From positions 1 through 9,284 of the forward strand of contig JAUWWX010000026.1 of the NCBI GenBank assembly GCA_030616665.1: a stretch of 9,284 nucleotides of DNA, read 5' to 3'. Under the pieces are notes generated by a model, which saw nothing but the letters and a program-made list of their open reading frames with translations, had not been told where the DNA came from and did not search any database. The position numbers and the translations under genes were made by a program. Shown here in pieces: positions 1 through 4,788 of the stretch (within the stretch, counting starts at the first letter, position 1; every line of letters starts with the position of its first letter). This DNA comes from an archaeon. GTDB lineage: Archaea; Iainarchaeota; Iainarchaeia; Iainarchaeales; GCA-2688035.

Positions 1-2
1 AC

Positions 3-1391
3 ATGGCAACAAAAAAATTGCTTAATTCGATTCTAAAAAAGATAACCCCAATCAGGGCTGAAAGGAGAAAACAGAAACAGCTTGCAAAGCAGATAATTGA
101 AAGCATCAAAAAAACAAGCGGCAAGCACGTTGATGTCATGCTGTGCGGTAGCAACGCAAGGGACACACATTTAAGGGGGGACAATGACCTCGATATCTTT
201 GTATTGTTCCCGGAAAAGCTTTCAAGAAATGAGTTCGAAGAAGAGGGTTTGAGAATTGGAAAGCGGGTTTTCAGAGGTTACAAATGGGAGAAAGCATTCT
301 CAGAGCACCCCTACATTAGGGGGAGGATAAACGGGTTTGACGTTGAGATAGTGCCAAGCTATAAGGTAAGCAAAGCAGGGTTGAAGCAGTCAGCCGTGGA
401 CAGAAGCCCTTTTCACAATGCTTACCTGAAAAAAAGGCTTGGGAAGAAGAAAAGGCCTGAGGCAAGGCTGCTGAGGCAGTTCCTGAAGGGCATTAAATGC
501 TATGGCGCGGACGTAAAGGTAAACAGTGTTCCTGGATATGTAGTCGAGCTGCTTGTTTTGCACTATGGCTCGTTCACCAAAGCAATTAAGGCAATCTCAG
601 AGTGGAAACAGAGCCAGGTCATTGACTTGGAAAAGCACTACAAGGAGGGAGAGACAAGAAAGTTGTTTCCTGATGCGCCCTTGATAGTAATTGACCCTGT
701 TGACAAAAACAGGAATGTTGCTGCTGCTCTCTCCCTAAACCAGTTCAGCAGGATGGTTGCTGCCTCAAGGGCTTTTCTGCGGAAGCCCGGCAAGCACTTC
801 TTTTTTGGGAGAAGGGAAAGAAGCTGGCCTGTTAGGAAGTTGAGATCAATGCTGCAGAAGAAAGAGCTGGTTGCGCTCAAACTCGGTTTTCCAAGAAAGG
901 CCCTGCCTGACGTGGTCTGGGGCCAGATTCAAAGGTTTGCGAGAAAGGTTGAAAAGCAGCTTGTGTTGAACGGCTTTAATGTGCTGAGGAGCGAGGCGTG
1001 GACTGATGAAAAGCAGGCAATCGTGATTGTTTTTGAAGTGGAGAGCAGGCTATTGCAGAAGAGCGCTGTCAAAACAGGGCCCTTTGTTACGGATGAAAAA
1101 AACAGCAGGGCATTCCTGCAGGCCCATAAGAGGGTGATTGCCGGTCCAAGGATAGAGCAGGGAAGATGGATAATAGAGATTCCAAGAAAACACACAAGAA
1201 TTGAGAAATTTTTGCGCGACTTTTTGAGGAAGGAAAAGAGGGTTGAAAAGGGCTATTTGAAAAAGGCCTTGAACAAGCAGTGCAGAATCCTGCAGGAAGA
1301 AAACATTGTAGAGTTGCACAAGAGAAACAAGCAGTTTGCAGGGTTTTTGACAACCTACCTGAAGGGGGAAGAAGAGTTTCTGGGATACTGA
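3..1391 (+). CDS. cca: CCA tRNA nucleotidyltransferase, archaeal class I
   Basis: This enzyme adds or repairs the 3'-terminal CCA of tRNAs from CTP and ATP without a nucleic-acid template. Seen: 462 residues, complete and close to the family's usual length. The nucleotidyltransferase signature GSNAR is at residues 49-53, followed by D62-x-D64 (GDNDLDIFVLFP region), and the third metal-binding carboxylate fits D113 in GFDVEIVPSY. These match the E/D-x-D plus D triad of archaeal CCA enzymes. The family motif VDRSPFHNAYL is at 132-142, and a helical central-domain motif (CYGADVKV, then VELLVLHYGSF) is at 166-191. The start is the first ATG, two bases into the window, so promoter and ribosome-binding site lie outside. 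It ends 5 nt before the convergent DUF523 gene. The tRNA-Arg in this window does not encode CCA, so it is a natural substrate. Identification is firm. Confidence 0.96.
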   Translation: MATKKLLNSILKKITPIRAERRKQKQLAKQIIESIKKTSGKHVDVMLCGSNARDTHLRGDNDLDIFVLFPEKLSRNEFEEEGLRIGKRVFRGYKWEKAFSEHPYIRGRINGFDVEIVPSYKVSKAGLKQSAVDRSPFHNAYLKKRLGKKKRPEARLLRQFLKGIKCYGADVKVNSVPGYVVELLVLHYGSFTKAIKAISEWKQSQVIDLEKHYKEGETRKLFPDAPLIVIDPVDKNRNVAAALSLNQFSRMVAASRAFLRKPGKHFFFGRRERSWPVRKLRSMLQKKELVALKLGFPRKALPDVVWGQIQRFARKVEKQLVLNGFNVLRSEAWTDEKQAIVIVFEVESRLLQKSAVKTGPFVTDEKNSRAFLQAHKRVIAGPRIEQGRWIIEIPRKHTRIEKFLRDFLRKEKRVEKGYLKKALNKQCRILQEENIVELHKRNKQFAGFLTTYLKGEEEFLGY

Positions 1392-1398
1392 TTTTTTT
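1392..1398 (+). terminator. Possible oligo-T terminator after cca
   Basis: A run of seven T follows directly after the cca stop codon, with no strong hairpin. Archaeal RNA polymerase can terminate at oligo-T tracts alone. The run overlaps the stop of the convergent DUF523 gene by two bases. Inference from base composition only. Confidence 0.3.
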
Positions 1399-1810
1399 AG
1401 AGTTGCTCTTCTGTCAGCACACTAACGCCATTTTTCATCAACAGCTCTGCTGTAACGCCGTTTCCAGCAACAAGCTTTCCTGAAAAGGTTCCATCGTAAA
1501 CAAGGCCTTTGCCACAGCTTGGGCTTCTTGACTTGAGAATTGCCTCTTTTGCTCCAACAAGCTTTGCAATTTTGAGGGTTTCCTCTGCCCCCCTTTGCAT
1601 TGCCTCTGTTTCATCCTTGTCACCTACAGTGAAAACCCTGCCATTCCTGATTTCCATGTCCTCCCTTGGTGTGGAAAAGCCAGCAAGCTGCTCCGGGCAG
1701 ACAGGCAAGGCCTTGCCCTCTTTTACAAGTACAATTACCTTTTCGTTTGCACTGTTCTTTCCATCGTACTTGCAGTTTATTCCTGCAAGGCCAGCGCTTA
1801 CTATTTTCAT
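1397..1810 (-). CDS. DUF523 family protein with first conserved Cys replaced by Gly
   Basis: 137 residues that match the DUF523 (YbbK-like) family along their length. Motifs seen are VSAGLAGINCKYDGK (4-18), PVCPEQLAGFSTPRED (36-51), RGAEETLKIAK (73-83), KSRSPSCGKG (93-102), and the VYDGTFSGKL / GVTAELL tail (104-124). The molecular function of the family is not firmly established; its conserved cysteines suggest metal or redox chemistry. Oddity: the usual SACLxGxxCRYDG motif has Gly7 (codon GGC) in place of its first Cys, while C13, C38 and C99 are retained. The start is ATG at 1808-1810, preceded by an AAAGGTTGTG element. Only 6 nt separate it from the upstream GNAT gene, so the two are probably co-transcribed. 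Family assignment is strong; function is unknown. Confidence 0.88.
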   Translation of the reverse strand: MKIVSAGLAGINCKYDGKNSANEKVIVLVKEGKALPVCPEQLAGFSTPREDMEIRNGRVFTVGDKDETEAMQRGAEETLKIAKLVGAKEAILKSRSPSCGKGLVYDGTFSGKLVAGNGVTAELLMKNGVSVLTEEQL

Positions 1811-1816
1811 TTTGAA

Positions 1817-2398
1817 TCACAACCTTTTGATTTGCTTGTAGAGGTAGATTGCATCGTCATAGCCTCCTTGCCTAAGCTTGCACTCTTTTGGGAACCTGCC
1901 ATACTGCTTGAAGCCAAGCTTTTTGTGCAAGGCAGTGCTTCTCCTGTTTTTGGAGAAATGGGTTGATTCAATCATCTTGAGCTTTGTTTCCTTTTTTGCA
2001 AGCTCCAGAACCTTCTTCGCAAGCCTTGAGCCAATGCCAAACCCTGTGAACTTTTCCTTCAGCATTATTCCAAATGTCCCAACATGCTCCGAGGCATCAT
2101 AACTGGTTGGCAGGACTGATGAGTCGCCAACAAGATGACCATCAATCCCAACAAACACAACAAAGCCCTTGCCTTGCCTCATTTCACTTAACCTGCCTTT
2201 AAGCCACTTCCTTTCAGACTTCAGGGTTTCCATCTTCCTCTTGCCAAGGTACTCGGCCTCCCTCCTTATAGAATTAACCATCTTCAGGCAGGCCTTGGCA
2301 TCGCTTTTCTTTGGGTAGCGGAATATTACTTGGGTCTTCTTTCCGCCCTTGCCCTTGACGGAGAAGCTGTCAACTACTTTTCCTTGCTTGAATGGCAT
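1817..2398 (-). CDS. GNAT family N-acetyltransferase
   Basis: 193-residue GCN5-related acetyltransferase, expected to transfer acetyl from acetyl-CoA to an amine; the substrate is not deducible. Seen: strand-rich region VVFVGIDGHLVGDSSV (80-95), then motif A, GTFGIMLKEKFTGFGIGSRL (107-126), containing the K116-x-x-G119-x-G121 pyrophosphate-binding pattern. Motif B is FSKNRRSTALHKKLGFKQYG (148-167), with the family's N-x(4)-A-L-(H/Y)-x-K-x-G-F layout. About 65 N-terminal residues are basic and helical, ahead of the core. The start is ATG at 2396-2398 behind a good AAGGTG Shine-Dalgarno about 8 nt upstream. It sits 21 nt after the 120-aa unknown and 6 nt before DUF523. The overall look is of a RimI/RimJ-like or general GNAT; protein versus small-molecule target cannot be decided. 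Confidence 0.9.
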   Translation of the reverse strand: MPFKQGKVVDSFSVKGKGGKKTQVIFRYPKKSDAKACLKMVNSIRREAEYLGKRKMETLKSERKWLKGRLSEMRQGKGFVVFVGIDGHLVGDSSVLPTSYDASEHVGTFGIMLKEKFTGFGIGSRLAKKVLELAKKETKLKMIESTHFSKNRRSTALHKKLGFKQYGRFPKECKLRQGGYDDAIYLYKQIKRL

Positions 2399-2419
2399 TT
2401 CAATACACCTTATACGACA

Positions 2420-2782
2420 TTATCTCCCGCGCCTAAAATTCTTTCTGAACTTGGGTCTAGGGGGACCTGGCCTTGCACTTTGTTCCCTCAATTTCTTCAT
2501 ATTTGATTTGACCCCAGCAAACTTAGACATCAGATTTGCGGTTTCAGCATCTCTGCGAAAGGCACCGAATCGTTCGAAACGTAGTATGATTTGGTCAATA
2601 ATCGCCATTAAATGCTGTGGGGACTTTATTACACTAGGGGAAATTATTGTACCGGCTAAATCTGTTAGACCTGCTTTCTCAATCAACATAGGAGATTTTA
2701 CGTGAACGAAGTGAATTGCCTTGCCTATGACCTGTTTCGGGTCTATCAGGTTCATCAACCTTTCGTGTTCTCCTTTATCCAT
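2420..2782 (-). CDS. Uncharacterised protein with basic Arg/Pro tail, downstream of tRNA-Arg
   Basis: 120 residues; I do not recognise the family. Residues 1-95 are mixed hydrophobic and charged (VIGKAIHFVHVKSPMLIEKA, then a likely helix AIIDQIILRFERFGAFRRD around 60-78) with no transmembrane segment or signal peptide. The last 25 residues are strongly basic and rich in Arg/Pro (ARPGPPRPKFRKNFRRGR), which could contact nucleic acid. The start is ATG at 2780-2782 with AAGGT about 5 nt upstream. The gene begins 37 nt after the 3' end of the tRNA-Arg, and that gap has no TATA-like sequence, so it is probably expressed from the tRNA promoter. The GNAT gene follows after 21 nt. Coding status is supported by length, operon position and ribosome-binding site rather than by homology. 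Confidence 0.65.
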   Translation of the reverse strand: MDKGEHERLMNLIDPKQVIGKAIHFVHVKSPMLIEKAGLTDLAGTIISPSVIKSPQHLMAIIDQIILRFERFGAFRRDAETANLMSKFAGVKSNMKKLREQSARPGPPRPKFRKNFRRGR

Positions 2783-2819
2783 GCCATACCTTCTGCTGCA
2801 AAACTGACTGCTCGGCGAA

Positions 2820-2914
2820 TGGACCCGGAGGGATTCGAACCCCCGACCTGCACGTTTCTCCTTTCAAGTTGAAAGCCGAAGCGTGCCGCCCTGTCCTGAC
2901 TAGGCTACGGGTCC
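2820..2914 (-). tRNA. tRNA-Arg (anticodon UCG) with 20-nt intron
   Basis: Read on the minus strand. The acceptor stem GGACCCG pairs perfectly with CGGGTCC. The D stem GCCT/GGGC closes a loop containing A14, G18-G19 and A21. Anticodon stem GCACG/CGTGC, variable loop AGGTC, T stem GGGGG/CCCTC with loop TTCGAAT, discriminator A at 2820. CCA is not encoded. With the intron removed, the anticodon loop is CTTCGGA, giving anticodon TCG (reads CGA), which matches the loop I recall for archaeal tRNA-Arg(UCG). The gene is 95 nt, mature 75 nt before CCA addition. The intron at 2856-2875 is at the canonical 37/38 site. A TATA element lies about 31 nt upstream (2942-2949). The minus-strand protein genes downstream may share this transcript. 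Confidence 0.95.
2856..2875 (-). other. tRNA intron with canonical bulge-helix-bulge
   Basis: The 20-nt intron lies between G37 and A38. The precursor folds as: anticodon stem GCACG/CGTGC; a 4-bp helix of CTTC (loop positions 32-35) with GGAG (intron 3' part), including one G-U; a 3-nt bulge GGC on the 5' side and AAA on the 3' side; and an inner stem TTTC/GAAA capped by AACTT. Cutting after the second base of each bulge gives exactly the mature loop. This is the textbook substrate of the archaeal splicing endonuclease. Confidence 0.92.
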
Positions 2915-2941
2915 TCAAAAGAATAATTGTTGCGGAAAAGG

Positions 2942-2949
2942 TTTAAAAG
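2942..2949. promoter_or_regulatory. Near-palindromic TATA box shared by tRNA-Arg and the divergent 151-aa gene
   Basis: TTTAAAAG on plus reads CTTTTAAA on minus. Its centre is about 31 nt from the tRNA 5' end and about 36 nt from the ATG of the plus-strand gene, both suitable for archaeal TBP/TFB. It is the only clear A+T box in the 67-nt gap. No Shine-Dalgarno is visible before the plus-strand ATG, so a very short leader is likely there. Use in both directions is inference. Confidence 0.5.
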
Positions 2950-2981
2950 ACTGTGAAACCCTAAAGTTATTTGGTTTCGGG

Positions 2982-3437
2982 ATGAAGCTTTTTGGAAGGT
3001 TTTGGAAAAAGAAGGAGCCTGCTAAAGACGCTCGGAAGCCTGTAAAAGCAAAAGAGATAAGGGCTGCTAAGGTGGAAAAGCCCGCTGCAAAAAAACCTCT
3101 TTCGGGTGAAATGGAGAGGGCAAAGGAAATGGCTTTGGAGGCAGCCAAATGGAAGCCATTTGCCGAGGCCTGCAGGGCAAAGGGTTTGAAGGATGCTGAG
3201 AAGGCGTTTTTGGATTTCTATGCCAGGGTGAAAGACAACCCAAAAGTTTGGGCTTTGGAGGCAAAAGTGGAGGAACAGGTTGGGGAAAAAGGAGGGCGTT
3301 TCAACAGAGCTGGCTTTTATGCAAGGCTCTTCATTGACCAGATGAAAGGGGGGGAAAGCCTAACAGAAGATTTTTTAAAGAATAGCCAATCAAGGTTATT
3401 TAGGTTTGGAATTCTTTTTTTGGGTGTTTTTTTGTGA
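2982..3437 (+). CDS. Uncharacterised Lys/Ala-rich protein heading the zinc-ribbon/aEF1B operon
   Basis: 151 residues, family not recognised. The N-terminus (1-40) is basic and Lys/Ala/Pro-rich (KKKEPAKDARKPVKAKEIRA), like a flexible nucleic-acid-binding tail. Residues 41-131 look wholly helical (MERAKEMALEAAKWKPFAEA; AEKAFLDFYARVKDNPKVWA). The last 14 residues (RLFRFGILFLGVFL) are abruptly hydrophobic and encoded by T-rich DNA with two T7 runs, so this tail may be a short membrane or packing segment, or an artefact of a homopolymer frameshift. The start ATG lies 36 nt after a TATA box and lacks a clear ribosome-binding site. The stop overlaps the GTG start of the zinc-ribbon gene (GTGA at 3434-3437), suggesting translational coupling. 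Function unknown; its link to translation is only by position. Confidence 0.7.
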   Translation: MKLFGRFWKKKEPAKDARKPVKAKEIRAAKVEKPAAKKPLSGEMERAKEMALEAAKWKPFAEACRAKGLKDAEKAFLDFYARVKDNPKVWALEAKVEEQVGEKGGRFNRAGFYARLFIDQMKGGESLTEDFLKNSQSRLFRFGILFLGVFL

Positions 3438-3589
3438 AGGTTTGCAGCACTTGCAACAAGGAGGTTGCCAATGACTTTGTCGAATTTCGCTGTCCCAAGT
3501 GCGGCAAATCAGCGATTGTCAGGTGCTTTCACTGCAGGCAGATAGCAAAAACATACAAATGCCAGGAATGCGGCTTTGAAGGGCCATAA
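3434..3589 (+). CDS. Small zinc-ribbon protein (DUF1610-like), aEF1B operon partner
   Basis: 51 residues with four CxxC knuckles: C4/C7, C20/C23, C31/C34 and C43/C46, enough to bind two zinc ions, and a CQECGFEGP C-terminus. This layout matches the archaeal DUF1610-type zinc-finger proteins, such as Haloferax HVO_2753, which I recall ending in a very similar CPDCGFTGP and lying beside the aEF1B gene. The biochemical role is not established; the context points to translation or nucleic-acid binding. The start is GTG at 3434, overlapping the preceding stop (GTGA). No strong Shine-Dalgarno is visible because the upstream stretch is T-rich, so reinitiation after the 151-aa gene is plausible. The stop is 15 nt before the preferred aEF1B start. 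Confidence 0.88.
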   Translation: MKVCSTCNKEVANDFVEFRCPKCGKSAIVRCFHCRQIAKTYKCQECGFEGP

Positions 3590-3604
3590 GAGAAGGTGGC
3601 AAAG

Positions 3605-3865
3605 GTGGGGAAAACCGTTTTAATTTACAAGATTAATGCAAAGGACATGGACAAGGTTGACGAAACCTTGGAAAGCCTGAAAAGCGTGCGAAGCGGCGAA
3701 TTCCAGGATGCAAAGAAAATTCCAATTGGGTTTGGCGTTGAAGTGATAAAGGCTGCTTTCACTGTGCCGGAAAAGGATGACAACGTTGTTGAGCTGCTTA
3801 CAAAGGAATTGAATGCTTTGCCATTGGTTGAGGACGCGGAAATGCAGGAAATGACCCTGCTTTGA
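3605..3865 (+). CDS. Translation elongation factor 1-beta (aEF1B)
   Basis: This is the guanine-nucleotide exchange factor that recharges aEF1A with GTP during elongation. Seen: 86 residues with the alpha-beta sandwich pattern of archaeal EF-1 beta. There is an N-terminal strand (MGKTVLIYKINAKD), the helix MDKVDETLESLKSV, then the diagnostic core IPIGFGVEVIKAAFTVPEK (39-57), helix VVELLTKELNALP, and a final strand. Start choice: GTG at 3605 gives the usual M-G opening and has AAGGTGG ending 5 nt upstream. An in-frame GTG at 3596 would add three residues but has only a weak AGAAG before it. It is the third gene of the operon with the zinc-ribbon gene. The convergent HTH-repeat gene ends 11 nt downstream. 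Confidence 0.93.
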   Translation: MGKTVLIYKINAKDMDKVDETLESLKSVRSGEFQDAKKIPIGFGVEVIKAAFTVPEKDDNVVELLTKELNALPLVEDAEMQEMTLL

Positions 3866-3870
3866 AAAAG
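3866..3870 (-). terminator. Possible oligo-T terminator after the triple-HTH gene
   Basis: On the minus strand, five T follow the stop codon of the HTH-repeat gene after GAAGCCC. The 11-nt convergent gap holds nothing else. Weak and inferred. Confidence 0.25.
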
Positions 3871-3876
3871 GGCTTC

Positions 3877-4713
3877 CTACTTCTTGTTTTGGCCAAAATC
3901 TATTCCCCTCTCTTTGAGGGCCTCTTCTGGCACATTCTTGCATAGCTGCTTTAGCAGGGAATTAATGTCCCTCAGCTTGTCAAGGACAATTCTTCTTGCC
4001 TTCTCACTTTGAATGTGTGTGAGCTGGTCTTCCAGTTCCACTCTGGCTTTGCTGACCTTGTCTATCATATCAAGCTTTTCTCCGAGGTCTTGGCTTTTAA
4101 ACTTGGGAGGCATCTTTCGCTTCTTCACTTGCTTCAACTTTCCTGCTTTAGCGCCTTTGCCCTTTTCGCCCTTTTCAACAGCAGGACGCCTCAACTTTCC
4201 AACAGAGGGTGGCGAAATCGACAAACCCTCTTGCTTCATCAAACGAGCAATGGCCGTATTACCCAACCCACCCTTGGCAATCAACTGCCTGGCCCTATTA
4301 ACAACAGCTGGACCAAGTTGTCTTTGAATCCTTGGAAGCGGAGGCAGCTTCATTGAAAACCTCAACTTTCCAACAGAGGGTATCGAAATAGGCAAGTTCT
4401 CTCCCTCCATCAAGCGAGCAATCGCACCATCACTAAATTCACGCTTCCGAATCAACTGCCTGGCTCTCTTAACAACAGCAGGATTAAATTGTTTTAGAGC
4501 CCCTGGAATCGGAGGCAGCTTCATTGAAGACCTCAACTTTCCAACAGAGGGTGCCGAAATAGGCAAGTTCTCTCTCTTCATCAAGCGAGCAATCGCACCA
4601 TCACTAAATTCACGCTTCCGAATCAACTGCCTGGCCCTATTAATGGTGGTAGGACCAAAGGTTTTGCCAAAACCGGACGAAAGCTTAATCTTGCGTTTCC
4701 TTCTTTTGGGCAT
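3877..4713 (-). CDS. Triple tandem helix-turn-helix repeat protein
   Basis: 278 residues; I do not recognise the full architecture. Residues 5-61, 62-118 and 119-175 are three 57-residue repeats, each ending PSVGKLR. Each contains RARQLI, a helix AIARLM and a final helix SxPSVGKLR, a tri-helical pattern resembling resolvase/invertase or transposase HTH domains; the last helix would be the recognition helix. Linkers carry MKLPPxP. A Lys-rich stretch (180-204) follows, then a helical C-terminus (about 210-262, e.g. ARVELEDQLTHIQSEKARRI) that may dimerise as a coiled coil. No catalytic motif is visible. The N-terminus MPKRRKRKIK is basic. The start ATG at 4711-4713 has AAGGG 6 nt upstream. It is divergent from rad50 and convergent with aEF1B. 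Likely a multivalent DNA-binding, regulatory or architectural protein; the target is unknown. Confidence 0.75.
   Translation of the reverse strand: MPKRRKRKIKLSSGFGKTFGPTTINRARQLIRKREFSDGAIARLMKRENLPISAPSVGKLRSSMKLPPIPGALKQFNPAVVKRARQLIRKREFSDGAIARLMEGENLPISIPSVGKLRFSMKLPPLPRIQRQLGPAVVNRARQLIAKGGLGNTAIARLMKQEGLSISPPSVGKLRRPAVEKGEKGKGAKAGKLKQVKKRKMPPKFKSQDLGEKLDMIDKVSKARVELEDQLTHIQSEKARRIVLDKLRDINSLLKQLCKNVPEEALKERGIDFGQNKK
4189..4701 (-). repeat. Three in-frame 171-bp tandem direct repeats inside the HTH gene
   Basis: Copies occupy 4531-4701, 4360-4530 and 4189-4359, each beginning on the plus strand with (c)ctcaactttccaacagagg. By hand alignment, copies 4360-4463 and 4531-4634 differ at about 4 of 104 positions, whereas the third copy is clearly diverged. 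This indicates a recent duplication, or gene conversion, of two copies. The 171-bp period keeps the reading frame (57 codons). Confidence 0.93.
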
Positions 4714-4743
4714 GTTTTTCCCTTACCAAAGAATAAGAATCAA

Positions 4744-4755
4744 CTAATTTAATTG
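4744..4755. promoter_or_regulatory. TATA-like element between the triple-HTH gene and rad50
   Basis: CTAATTTAATTG is the most A+T-rich box in the 75-nt gap. Its centre is about 37 nt from the ATG of the minus-strand HTH gene and about 39 nt from the preferred rad50 TTG start. It could serve both divergent genes, and the HTH protein could bind here. The position is seen; the function is inferred. Confidence 0.4.
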
Positions 4756-4788
4756 CTTTTTGCACCAATAGTTTTCTTGGGGTTTCTT

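Noticed and set aside
1509..1966. Plus-strand open frames of 110-123 aa over the DUF523/GNAT genes
   Set aside because: They are antisense to two well-recognised protein families.
2820..2914. tRNA-Glu (anticodon TTC) from the alternative loop CTTTCAA
   Set aside because: It would need an intron break outside the bulge-helix-bulge; the TCG reading gives the canonical 37/38 site and the known Arg loop CTTCGGA.
4189..4701. CRISPR-like array
   Set aside because: The period is 171 bp, the repeats are in frame within a coding gene, and there are no unique spacers of the right size.
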